Of a DNA stretch of 10,923 nt, positions 4,518 through 10,923 are shown piece after piece. Below the pieces are notes generated by a model. That model saw only the letters and a program-made list of their open reading frames with translations. It had not been told where the DNA came from and ran no database searches. Origin of the DNA: Marinosulfonomonas sp. (lineage in GTDB: Bacteria; Pseudomonadota; Alphaproteobacteria; Rhodobacterales; Rhodobacteraceae); the NCBI GenBank assembly GCA_026989405.1, contig JALSJL010000421.1:1-10923 (forward strand), given 5' to 3'. Positions within the stretch are counted from its first letter, which is position 1. The number at the start of each line of letters is the position of its first letter. A program made the position numbers and the translations under genes.

Positions 4518-7218
4518 TCTGCTTGTTCTGGTTTGTCTGCTTTATGTGCTGCTGCTGTTTCTGATTGCATTTGCGGCGGCCAAGCGGGCGGAAACCGGCC
4601 AGCTGGGTTGGCTGCGCTCGCCCTGGGTCTACACGCTGTCGCTGTCAATCTACTGCACGGCCTGGACGTTTTATGGTGCCGTCGGATATGCCGCGCGGTC
4701 CGGCCTGGAATATGTAACCATCTACCTTGGGCCGACACTGGTGATGGTCGGCTGGTGGTGGTTCTTGCGCAAACTCGTTCGCGTGGGGCGCACCCAGCGC
4801 GTGACGTCCATCGCCGACCTGATCTCATCGAGATACGGCAAATCAAACCTGTTGGGCGTGATCGTCACCCTGATGGCCGTGATCGGCACGACACCGTATA
4901 TCGCCTTGCAGCTTAAATCGGTGACGCTTTCCTTTGCGGTCTTTGCCAGCAACCAGCCCGAAGGCGGCACCATGCCCGATCTCAATGCCACGGCACTTTG
5001 GGTGGCGACGGGCCTGGCGTTGTTCACCGTCCTGTTCGGCACGCGAAACCTGGATGCAAACGAACGCCATCATGGGGTGGTCACCGCGATTGCGCTTGAG
5101 GCGATCGTGAAACTGGCGGCGCTGCTTGCGGTTGGCGTCTTTGTGGTCTGGGGGCTGGCCGAGGGCCCGGCAGACATGCTGGCGCGCATCGACGCTTCAC
5201 CCGTATCCGGTTGGGACTTGCGCGGCGGGCGGTGGGTGACGCTGATCTTCCTGTCGGCGGTGGCCTTCATCAGCCTGCCGCGGATGTTTCAGGTCCTGGT
5301 GGTCGAAAACTCGGATGAGCGCCATCTGGCGACGGCAAGCTGGGCCTTTCCGCTTTACCTGTTTCTCATCAGCCTGTTTGTGGTGCCGATTGCCGTCACG
5401 GGGCTGGCCGTGCTGCCGGCCGGCACCAACCCGGACCTTTTCGTTCTGACCCTGCCGCTGTCGCAGGGCGCCGAAGGGTTGGCCATGCTGGCGTTTCTGG
5501 GGGGGTTCTCGTCGGCGACCTCGATGGTGATCGTGGCCGCCATCGCGTTGTCGACAATGGTTTCGAACCACATCGTGATGCCGGTCTGGCTGTCGCTGCG
5601 CGGAAGCCGCGCCTCGATGTCGGGCGATGTGCGCGGCGTGGTGCTGCAGGCCCGGCGCCTGTCGATCGGGGCGATCCTGCTGCTGGGATACCTGTATTTC
5701 CGCTTTTCGGGTGGCGGCGAGGCCCTCGCGGCAATCGGCCTGATTTCGTTTGCCGGCGTCGCGCAGGTGCTTCCGGCGCTGGTTGGCGGCCTGTTCTGGC
5801 GCGGGGCCACGCGAAACGGGGCGGCGGCCGGGTTGCTGCTCGGGTTTGCCGTGTGGGCCTACACGATGTTCATCCCGTCCTTTGGAGAAAGCGCGCTGAT
5901 GTCGGCCGAACTGCTGACAGAGGGCCCTTTTGCAATCGGCTGGCTGCGCCCGCATGCGCTGTTTGGAATTGGCGGGCTGGACCCGCTGGTGCATGCGGTG
6001 TTCTGGAGCATGACCCTGAACACCATCGCTTTCGTCACCGGGTCGCTTCTCAGTTTTCCGGGGCCGATGGAGCGGCTGCAGGGCGCGCAGTTTGTCAACG
6101 TGTTCGACCATACGGGGGCTGCGCGCGGATGGTCGGGCGGGGCGGCCGAAGCTGAAGACCTGCTGGTCATGTCGCAGCGCATTCTCGGGTCAAAGGAGGC
6201 GCAGGCGCTTTTCCAGGCCGAGGCACGCTCGCAGGGCCGTGGCGGATACCTGCCCGATGTCACCCCCGATTTCATCGAGCGACTGGAGCGCGAGCTGACC
6301 GGGTCGGTTGGGGCGGCGACGGCGCATGCGATGCTGGGCCAGATCGTGGGCGGGTCGTCGGTTTCGGTTCAGGATCTGATGGCCGTGGCGGATGAAACGG
6401 CCCAGATGCTTGAATATTCCAACCGGCTTGAAGCCAAGTCGCGCGAACTGGCCAGAACCGCGCGCCAACTGCGTGATGCCAATGAAAAACTGACAGAACT
6501 GTCCGTTCAGAAAGACGCGTTCCTGTCCCAGATCAGCCATGAATTGCGCACGCCGATGACCTCGATCCGGGCCTTTTCGGAAATTCTGCTGCAAGATGGC
6601 GCGATGAGTGCTGCGAAACAGAAAGACTATGCCGGCATCATTCACGATGAGACCATTCGCCTGACCCGACTGCTTGATGACCTGCTTGACCTCAGCGTTC
6701 TGGAAGCGGGCCAGGTTCAGCTCAACATCCAGTCGGCCAACCTGCGCGACATTCTGGACCGCGCACTGGTGGCGACGCAATCGGGCGAGCGCGCGACGGG
6801 GCTGCGCATCTTTCGCGATGTGGCCAGCGAAGACATCGAATTGCAGACCGATACCGACCGGCTGTGCCAGGTGTTCATCAACCTGATCTCGAATGCCCAG
6901 AAATACTGCGACGCCGCATCGCCCGAACTGCGCATACGGGCGCGCAGCAGTGGCGACCATCTCGAGGTCGATCTGAGCGACAACGGATGCGGAATTCCCG
7001 AGAAAAGCCAGGATATGATCTTCGAGAAATTCTCGCGGCTGTCGGACGAGGCGCGGGCTGGCGGGGCCGGGCTTGGCCTTGCGATCTGCCGCGAAATCAT
7101 GCTGAACCTCGGCGGGCGGGTCGAGTATCTGCCGGGGCAGGGCGGGGCGGCCTTTCGCGTGATCGTGCCGTTTGCTCCCGGGCCGGCCGCAGCGCAAGGG
7201 CCATCTGGTGCGAGCTGA
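4504..7218 (+). CDS. Sodium:solute symporter (SLC5)-fused sensor histidine kinase, CbrA/CrbS-like
   Basis: Inner-membrane sensor kinase of 904 aa. Residues 1-520 form a multi-helix SLC5/SSS transporter-like domain, with a Ser/Thr-rich segment GGFSSATSM (333-341) where symporters of this family bind Na+, and the loop FWRGATRNG (431-439). Residues 545-630 form a soluble helical linker resembling the STAC domain of CbrA-type kinases, followed by a coiled coil at about 635-670; no PAS domain was seen. The DHp domain has H679 in QISHELRTP, the N-box has N797 in FINLISNAQK, G1 is DNGCGIP (826-832), the F-box is FEKFSRL and G2 is GGAGLGLA (853-860). All catalytic motifs are intact. It should phosphorylate the receiver encoded two genes upstream. 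Relatives control carbon-source or acetate use, so a small carboxylate or amino acid signal is plausible but unproven. It overlaps the small membrane gene by 14 bp. Confidence 0.95.
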   Translation: MVPFNLLVLVCLLYVLLLFLIAFAAAKRAETGQLGWLRSPWVYTLSLSIYCTAWTFYGAVGYAARSGLEYVTIYLGPTLVMVGWWWFLRKLVRVGRTQRVTSIADLISSRYGKSNLLGVIVTLMAVIGTTPYIALQLKSVTLSFAVFASNQPEGGTMPDLNATALWVATGLALFTVLFGTRNLDANERHHGVVTAIALEAIVKLAALLAVGVFVVWGLAEGPADMLARIDASPVSGWDLRGGRWVTLIFLSAVAFISLPRMFQVLVVENSDERHLATASWAFPLYLFLISLFVVPIAVTGLAVLPAGTNPDLFVLTLPLSQGAEGLAMLAFLGGFSSATSMVIVAAIALSTMVSNHIVMPVWLSLRGSRASMSGDVRGVVLQARRLSIGAILLLGYLYFRFSGGGEALAAIGLISFAGVAQVLPALVGGLFWRGATRNGAAAGLLLGFAVWAYTMFIPSFGESALMSAELLTEGPFAIGWLRPHALFGIGGLDPLVHAVFWSMTLNTIAFVTGSLLSFPGPMERLQGAQFVNVFDHTGAARGWSGGAAEAEDLLVMSQRILGSKEAQALFQAEARSQGRGGYLPDVTPDFIERLERELTGSVGAATAHAMLGQIVGGSSVSVQDLMAVADETAQMLEYSNRLEAKSRELARTARQLRDANEKLTELSVQKDAFLSQISHELRTPMTSIRAFSEILLQDGAMSAAKQKDYAGIIHDETIRLTRLLDDLLDLSVLEAGQVQLNIQSANLRDILDRALVATQSGERATGLRIFRDVASEDIELQTDTDRLCQVFINLISNAQKYCDAASPELRIRARSSGDHLEVDLSDNGCGIPEKSQDMIFEKFSRLSDEARAGGAGLGLAICREIMLNLGGRVEYLPGQGGAAFRVIVPFAPGPAAAQGPSGAS

Positions 7219-7222
7219 GTGT

Positions 7223-7252
7223 TTTCAATCATTTGGTAACTGATTCTTGAAA
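7223..7252. promoter_or_regulatory. AT-rich inverted repeat between kinase and FliM-like genes
   Basis: TTTCAA (7223-7228) and TTGAAA (7247-7252) are perfect inverted arms, with a further TCA/TGA pairing inside and a 9-nt loop. It is AT-rich and lacks a U-run, so it is a poor terminator. It lies in the only gap between the kinase stop and the next gene, where a promoter or operator for the FliM-like gene would be placed. No convincing -35/-10 pair was found. Confidence 0.25.
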
Positions 7253-7285
7253 TGCTCGCGCCAGTTGATGACGCCGTGAGATCAC

Positions 7286-8344
7286 ATGAATGATACGCCG
7301 CCCCCAGGACCGCTGCGCGACAAGCTGAGACCGCCGCCCGGTCCACTGGACCAGGCCGGCATGACGCCGGCCAAGGCCATGCGGCGTGGGCTGACGCGCG
7401 CACTGGAACGGTGTATCGGGCTCGAGGCCACGGTCCTGGGGTTCGAACAGGACCGGCTTGGTCTTGCTGCGCTTGTCGGATCGCTCGAAAGCAACCGGTT
7501 GATCTTCATGACGCAGCGCAAGTGCGGCGCCATCGGGCTTGGCATCTGGGACATGACAGCAGTTTCGGCCGTGGTCGAGCATATGGTGACCGGGCGCGTG
7601 GTGCCGGGTCCGGCGGAAGACCGGACCCCGACGGCCACCGACGCGGCTGTGTTGCGCGACATGTTCGACCGGATCATGCAGCAATTCGATGAAACGCTTT
7701 CTGCCATGGAAACGGCCCCGCCCGTGACCGGTTTTCGGGCGTCCAGCATCATGGAAAACGCGCGGGCGGTCGAACTGGCGCTGGAAGAGATGGACTATCG
7801 GCGCTATGTGATTTCCGTCGATTTTTCCGGCGGCGCCAAGACCGGAGAGCTTCAGCTGATTTTCCCCTGGCATCCCGAATTTGGAACTTCCGCCCAGTTG
7901 TCGCAATCGCGACGGTGGTCGCGGGAGTGGCAGGCGGCGGTGAAATCCAGCCGCGCCCGGCTTGATGCGGTTCTGTGCCGGTTGCCGATGCCGCTGGAAC
8001 AGGTCGGGGAAATGCGGGTTGGCGACCTCATCAAGCTGCCGCGAAGCGCTCTGGATGCGGTTTCGATCGAGGGTGCCGATGGTCAGGCCGTGGCCACCGG
8101 CCGCCTGGGGCAGGCGCAGGGTATGCGGGCAATCCGGCTGCATGGGCTTGAGCCATCTCCGGTCGATCTGCCGGCGGCCCAGCCCCCGGATGCCGGGGCC
8201 GGCGACGGCCTTGAGCCGTTGCCACAGGAACTTTTGCCGGCAACCGCAGAACCGGCGCCGCCCGCCGTCAGCCCCGGGCCTGGCCAACCCGGGCCGATCG
8301 GGCAGGGCGAGCAATTGCCTGAGCGGGTAGGCAGCGACGTCTGA
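7286..8344 (+). CDS. FliM/FliN-family (SpoA-domain) protein with proline-rich tail
   Basis: A 352-aa protein. Residues 40-200 resemble the FliM middle (CheC-like) domain, including RTPTATDAAVLRDMFDRIM (113-131). Residues 222-286 match the SpoA/FliN C-terminal domain (LCRLPMPLEQVGEMRVGDLIKL, then LGQAQGMRAIRL). Residues 287-352 are a Pro/Ala/Gly-rich, probably disordered tail. The N-terminus is also Pro-rich (TPPPGPLRDKLRPPPGP) and lacks the conserved CheY-binding peptide (LSQxEIDxLL type) of true FliM. FliM forms the flagellar C-ring switch; this protein may be a divergent C-ring component or an adaptor. No other flagellar gene is present nearby; the neighbours are a sensor kinase and a DksA-like gene. 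The ATG at 7286 has only a weak upstream purine run (GTGAG). Family assignment is good, exact role uncertain. Confidence 0.8.
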   Translation: MNDTPPPGPLRDKLRPPPGPLDQAGMTPAKAMRRGLTRALERCIGLEATVLGFEQDRLGLAALVGSLESNRLIFMTQRKCGAIGLGIWDMTAVSAVVEHMVTGRVVPGPAEDRTPTATDAAVLRDMFDRIMQQFDETLSAMETAPPVTGFRASSIMENARAVELALEEMDYRRYVISVDFSGGAKTGELQLIFPWHPEFGTSAQLSQSRRWSREWQAAVKSSRARLDAVLCRLPMPLEQVGEMRVGDLIKLPRSALDAVSIEGADGQAVATGRLGQAQGMRAIRLHGLEPSPVDLPAAQPPDAGAGDGLEPLPQELLPATAEPAPPAVSPGPGQPGPIGQGEQLPERVGSDV

Positions 8345-8397
8345 TGCGGGCAAGGGCAGGTCTGGCGCGCCCCGGCCGCCGGCCGCGGTTCGCAGGC

Positions 8398-8410
8398 CCC
8401 GACTGTCGGG
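8398..8410 (+). terminator. Weak terminator-like hairpin after the FliM-like gene
   Basis: CCCGA (8398-8402) pairs with TCGGG (8406-8410) around a CTG loop, followed by TTGCTGTG rather than a true T-run. It lies 54 bp past the FliM-like stop codon, in a non-coding gap of 184 bp before the DksA-like gene. The stem is short, so a real termination role is uncertain. Confidence 0.25.
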
Positions 8411-8480
8411 TTGCTGTGCCGGTTCGATGCGGTCTTGAGCCGCGCCTGCAAGACGGCGAACAGTTTGATCCCGGTCAAGG

Positions 8481-8507
8481 TTGCCTGCCGCTGCTTGCTG
8501 TTATGCT
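8481..8507 (+). promoter_or_regulatory. Possible promoter for the DksA-like gene
   Basis: TTGCCT (8481-8486) and TATGCT (8502-8507, 4 of 6 matches to the -10 consensus) are separated by 15 bp, shorter than ideal. Transcription would start near 8514, just ahead of the AAAAAAGGGAG ribosome site. The spacing weakens the call. Confidence 0.3.
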
Positions 8508-8528
8508 GACAAAAAAGGGAGACCGGAC

Positions 8529-8864
8529 ATGGTGTCGATTGAACAGCGCAAGGCACGGCTGGAAGCACGGTTGAAGGAATTGACTGATCGCCTTGAGAAG
8601 ATCGAGGATGAGTTGGAATCGCACAATTCCAGGGACTGGGAGGAATTGGCGGTTGAGCGTGAATCCGAAGAGGTTCTGGAAGATCTTGGCCTGTCTTCCC
8701 AGGATGAGATCAAGGCCATCCAGGCGGCCCTGAAACGTATCGAGGACGGCGAGTATGGCTATTGCGTCCGCTGCGGAAAGGAGATCTCGCAAGAGCGTCT
8801 CGACCTTTTGCCCTACACGCCGTTTTGCCGCGAATGCGCGCGCGAGGTTGAGCAGAACCACTGA
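8529..8864 (+). CDS. Short DksA/TraR-family zinc-finger protein
   Basis: A 111-aa cytoplasmic protein. Residues 1-55 form a coiled-coil-like charged helix (EQRKARLEARLKELTDRLEK), with an acidic tip-like motif DWEELA at 36-41, where DksA carries DxxDxA. Residues 73-105 are the TraR/DksA zinc finger, with C79, C82, C100 and C103 in GEYGYCVRCGKEI and TPFCREC. Family members bind RNA polymerase through the secondary channel and alter initiation, often together with ppGpp. This one is shorter than E. coli DksA (151 aa), as are several alphaproteobacterial paralogues. The ATG at 8529 is preferred because GGGAG lies 7 nt upstream and the helix begins there; an in-frame TTG at 8481 would add 16 poorly structured residues. 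It stands alone on the plus strand and converges on the acyl-CoA dehydrogenase gene. Confidence 0.9.
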   Translation: MVSIEQRKARLEARLKELTDRLEKIEDELESHNSRDWEELAVERESEEVLEDLGLSSQDEIKAIQAALKRIEDGEYGYCVRCGKEISQERLDLLPYTPFCRECAREVEQNH

Positions 8865-8913
8865 TCTCGGGCCACCGCGGTTGCCGGAGCTCGTGGGTCT
8901 TGCGGTGCGGGGT

Positions 8914-8927
8914 GCCGATGCGTCGGC
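8914..8927 (+). terminator. Weak hairpin between convergent DksA-like and dehydrogenase genes
   Basis: GCCGA (8914-8918) and TCGGC (8923-8927) enclose TGCG, followed on the plus strand by CGTCTTT. It is the only hairpin of note in the 69-bp convergent gap and could end the DksA-like transcript. The 5-bp stem and poor T-run make it a low-confidence call. Confidence 0.3.
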
Positions 8928-8933
8928 CGTCTT

Positions 8934-10172
8934 TCAGACCCGCTGTTGTGTGTGCTTGCCCAGTTCCGACCGCGCCACCTGGCGCCGGTGCACGGCATCT
9001 GGCCCGTCGGCCAGGCGCAACGTGCGCAATGCCGTCCACTGGCGCGCCAGGGGTGTATCCTGGCTGACCCCCTGCGCACCAAACATCTGGATCGCCTGAT
9101 CGGTGACCTCAAGTGCCATGCGCGGTGCCTCGACCTTGATCATGCTGATCCAGGGGGCTGCGGCGCGGGCATCGCCCTGGTCCATCATCCAGGCGGCCTT
9201 CAGGCACAGCAGGCGCGCCTGTTCGATGTCCATCCGCGCCCGGGCGATGATGTCATGGTTCTCGCCCAGCTTCGCCAGCGGCTTGCCAAATGCCTCGCGC
9301 GCCAGTGACCGGCGACAGAGCAGTTCCAGCGCCTTTTCCGCCATCCCGATCGAACGCATGCAATGGTGGATGCGCCCCGGTCCCAGCCGACCCTGCGCGA
9401 TTTCAAATCCCCGGCCTTCGCCGACGAGCATGCCGGAAACCGGAACCCGCACATCCCGAAAGCCGATATGCATGTGCCCGTGCGGCGCATCATCGTGGCC
9501 GTAGACCTGCAAGGGCCTGATCTTTTCGATCCCCGGCGTGTCGGCGGGGACGACGATCATCGAATGGCGCTGGTGCCTTGGCGCGGTATCGTCGCCGGTC
9601 TTGACCATGACGATATAAACCGCACAACGCGGATCTCCCGCCCCGGTCGCCCACCATTTTTCGCCGTTCAGAACATAGGTATCGCCGTCCCGTTCGCAGG
9701 ACATGGAAATATTGGTGGCGTCAGACGAGGCGACATCGGGCTCGGTCATCAGATAGGCCGACCGGATTTCGCCCGCCAGCAAGGGCCTGAGCCATGTTTC
9801 CTTCATCTGCGCAGTGCCGTAGCGCGCAAACACTTCCATGTTGCCGGTGTCGGGCGCATTGCAGTTGAACACCTCGGGGGCCAGATGCGACTTGCCCATT
9901 TCTTCGGCAAGATAGGCATATTCTACCGTTGTCAGGCCGGGGCCATCCGGGGTGCCGGTCAGAAAAAAGTTCCACAAGCCGCGCTCGCGCGCCCGGGACT
10001 TGAGCGTTTCCAGGATTTCCGATTGCCGTTCGGTGAACGTCCACCGGTCGCCGGTGTCGACTTCGGCCAGAAACTCGGCGTCAAGCGGCGCAATTTCATC
10101 GCGGATCATCTCGACCACGCTGGCGTGAATTGGCTTGAGCCGCTCGCTCATGCCCAGGTCCATTGATGGCAT
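8934..10172 (-). CDS. Acyl-CoA dehydrogenase, ACAD10/ACAD11 (LvaC-like) type
   Basis: FAD-dependent acyl-CoA dehydrogenase-fold enzyme, 412 aa, cytoplasmic. The N-terminal helical domain (about 1-135) leads to the FAD/acyl-CoA signature AYLMTEPDVASSDATNI (139-155), then the beta domain with GEKWWATGAGDPRC (170-183), and the C-terminal helical domain with GRLGPGRIHHCMR (261-273) and MFGAQGVSQDTPLA (363-376). Where classical enzymes have the catalytic Glu (EGT), this protein has D389 in ADGPDAVH, as is typical of the ACAD10/11 group. In human ACAD10/11 and in the Pseudomonas levulinate pathway (LvaC) such enzymes process phosphorylated 4-hydroxyacyl-CoA. The divergent neighbour is the matching kinase-fold protein. 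The ATG at 10172 has a near-ideal AGGAGG 7 nt upstream. Fold is certain, subgroup strong, substrate inferred. Confidence 0.93.
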   Translation of the reverse strand: MPSMDLGMSERLKPIHASVVEMIRDEIAPLDAEFLAEVDTGDRWTFTERQSEILETLKSRARERGLWNFFLTGTPDGPGLTTVEYAYLAEEMGKSHLAPEVFNCNAPDTGNMEVFARYGTAQMKETWLRPLLAGEIRSAYLMTEPDVASSDATNISMSCERDGDTYVLNGEKWWATGAGDPRCAVYIVMVKTGDDTAPRHQRHSMIVVPADTPGIEKIRPLQVYGHDDAPHGHMHIGFRDVRVPVSGMLVGEGRGFEIAQGRLGPGRIHHCMRSIGMAEKALELLCRRSLAREAFGKPLAKLGENHDIIARARMDIEQARLLCLKAAWMMDQGDARAAAPWISMIKVEAPRMALEVTDQAIQMFGAQGVSQDTPLARQWTALRTLRLADGPDAVHRRQVARSELGKHTQQRV

Positions 10173-10178
10173 GTTGCT

Positions 10179-10184
10179 TCCTCC
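10179..10184 (-). promoter_or_regulatory. Strong ribosome binding site of the acyl-CoA dehydrogenase
   Basis: AGGAGG on the minus strand ends 6 nt before the ATG at 10172. It decides for this start over the in-frame ATG at 10163. By contrast, the divergent phosphotransferase has no recognisable ribosome site. Confidence 0.7.
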
Positions 10185-10197
10185 TGTGACTGGTCAG

Positions 10198-10226
10198 ACG
10201 AAAGCCCGCAGCCGCCCCGGTGTCAA
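10198..10226 (-). promoter_or_regulatory. Candidate promoter of the acyl-CoA dehydrogenase
   Basis: A perfect TTGACA -35 hexamer reads on the minus strand at 10226-10221. A 17-bp spacer leads to TTTCGT (10203-10198), only 3 of 6 matches to the -10 consensus. The predicted start near 10190 is just upstream of the AGGAGG ribosome site. Confidence 0.4.
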
Positions 10227-10231
10227 TTGAC
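10222..10231. promoter_or_regulatory. Perfect palindrome GTCAATTGAC shared by divergent promoters
   Basis: The 10-bp palindrome contains the core of a minus-strand TTGACA (10226-10221) and of a plus-strand TTGACC (10228-10233). It sits centrally in the 96-bp gap between the divergent dehydrogenase and phosphotransferase genes, so one bound factor, or polymerase competition, could co-control both. The plus-strand -10 would be TTTAGC near 10252-10257 and is weak. Confidence 0.45.
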
Positions 10232-10268
10232 CATTGCGCGCGATGGCCGGATTTAGCACAGTTGGCAC

Positions 10269-10923
10269 ATGATCGAAGGTCTGGACATCGAAGAAACGGC
10301 GCTGGAGCCGTGGCTGGAGGCGCAGGTTCAGGGGTTTCACGGCCTCAGGCGGGTCGAAAAATTCGCCACCGGCCAGTCCAACCCGTCCTACCGGCTGCGT
10401 GCGGACTCGGGCGACTATGTGCTTCGGGCCAAGCCGGCCGGCAAACTGCTGAAGTCGGCCCATCTCGTGGAACGGGAATTTCGCGTCATGTCGGCGCTGC
10501 GGGATACGGCTGTGCCGGTTCCGGCAATGTATGCCCTGGCCGAGGACGACGTATCGCCGATCGGGCGCGCGTTTTTCGTGATGGAGTTCGTCGATGGCCG
10601 GATATTCTGGGATCCGGCATTGCCGGAACTGGACAAGCCCCTGAGAGGTGACATCCATGACGCCATGAACGCGACATTGGCGGCGCTGCACGGTGTCGAC
10701 CCTGCCGCGGTCGGGCTTGGCGATTTCGGCAAGCCCGGAAACTATTTTCGTCGCCAGACGGATCGGTGGAGCCGGCAGTATCTTGCCGCGGCGAAACAGC
10801 CGCGCTCCGATCTGCTGAGGGTCATGGAGTGGCTCTCGAACAACATGCCCGCCGACGACGGCCAGGTTGCGCTGGTCCATGGCGACTTTCGCCTGGACAA
10901 CATGATCTTCCATCCGCAGAAGC
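10269..10923 (+). CDS. APH-fold phosphotransferase (ACAD10/11 kinase-domain / LvaA-like); 3' end beyond window
   Basis: Kinase-fold phosphotransferase of the aminoglycoside/choline-kinase-like superfamily; 218 codons are visible, open to the right edge. Visible motifs are the nucleotide loop FATGQSNPSYRL (32-43), the ATP-binding Lys K55 in YVLRAKPAG, the hinge VMEFVDGR (104-111), the group-typical GKPGNYFRRQTDRWSRQY (154-171) and the catalytic loop HGDFRLDN (204-211) with D206 and N211. The later Mg-binding Asp lies outside the window. This subgroup is the N-terminal domain of human ACAD10/11 and resembles LvaA, which phosphorylates 4-hydroxyvaleryl-CoA; antibiotic resistance is unlikely. It is divergent from the matching dehydrogenase, 96 bp apart. 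The ATG at 10269 starts a natural N-terminus but has no ribosome site; the mRNA may be nearly leaderless. Confidence 0.9.
   Translation, partial: MIEGLDIEETALEPWLEAQVQGFHGLRRVEKFATGQSNPSYRLRADSGDYVLRAKPAGKLLKSAHLVEREFRVMSALRDTAVPVPAMYALAEDDVSPIGRAFFVMEFVDGRIFWDPALPELDKPLRGDIHDAMNATLAALHGVDPAAVGLGDFGKPGNYFRRQTDRWSRQYLAAAKQPRSDLLRVMEWLSNNMPADDGQVALVHGDFRLDNMIFHPQK

Noticed and set aside
5197..8353. Three long minus-strand open frames (5197-6111, 6190-7197, 7229-8353) opposite the kinase and FliM-like genes
   Set aside because: Low-complexity His/Arg/Gln/Pro translations, antisense to intact domain-bearing genes, with no sensible ribosome sites.
9363..10166. 267-codon plus-strand frame opposite the acyl-CoA dehydrogenase
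   Set aside because: Antisense shadow of a strongly conserved enzyme.
10194..10913. 239-codon minus-strand frame opposite the phosphotransferase
   Set aside because: The plus strand encodes clear APH motifs (GQSN, HGDFRLDN); the antisense translation has none.
10269..10923. Aminoglycoside-resistance phosphotransferase
   Set aside because: The fold is APH-like, but the GKPGNYF...W..QY segment and the ACAD partner gene point to the ACAD10/11/LvaA group instead of drug resistance.

Overview
The window is high-GC, densely packed DNA of the kind found in marine or soil Alphaproteobacteria of the Rhodobacterales (Roseobacter/Rhodobacter group). This placement is inferred from base composition, tight gene spacing and protein flavour: an ScfR-type XRE regulator, an SLC5-fused histidine kinase, a solitary FliM-like protein and a short DksA/TraR protein. 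No tRNA, rRNA, CRISPR array, insertion sequence or other mobile element was seen. Two genes are cut by the window edges.

Layout. (1) Positions 1-2221, minus strand: a branched-chain-amino-acid-type (HAAT) ABC transporter, with a Tat-dependent substrate-binding protein (866-2221) followed by the LivH-type permease (1-788, cut at the left edge). A clear stem-loop lies between them. (2) Positions 2222-2444: an AT-rich divergent control region with three TTTGTAAA-like elements. (3) Positions 2445-7218, plus strand: an XRE-family regulator with a ScfR/PccR-like C-terminal acyl-CoA-sensing region, then a probable operon of a single-domain response regulator (3880-4248), a two-helix membrane protein (4245-4517) and a sodium:solute-symporter-fused histidine kinase (4504-7218). 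The operon genes overlap by 4 and 14 bp. A good sigma-70-like promoter sits on the stop codon of the XRE gene. (4) Positions 7286-8344: a FliM/FliN-family (SpoA) protein with a proline-rich tail. (5) Positions 8529-8864: a short DksA/TraR-family zinc-finger protein. (6) Positions 8934-10923: a divergent pair, an ACAD10/11-type acyl-CoA dehydrogenase (minus) and an APH-fold phosphotransferase (plus, cut at the right edge). Their compact shared promoter region contains a perfect palindrome made of two back-to-back -35 hexamers.

How the genes may work together (inference). The XRE regulator should respond to short-chain acyl-CoA and may control the divergent transporter and itself. The SLC5-type kinase resembles CbrA/CrbS carbon-source sensors and is encoded with a receiver that has no output domain. 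The XRE regulator contains a segment that aligns without gaps to the kinase's own histidine (DHp) helix and keeps the His. It is therefore a candidate docking or phospho-target for the receiver, which would join membrane sensing to acyl-CoA sensing; this is the most interesting hypothesis in the window. The dehydrogenase/phosphotransferase pair corresponds to the two halves of human ACAD10/ACAD11 and to LvaC/LvaA of Pseudomonas levulinate catabolism, so it probably handles 4-hydroxyacyl-CoA substrates.
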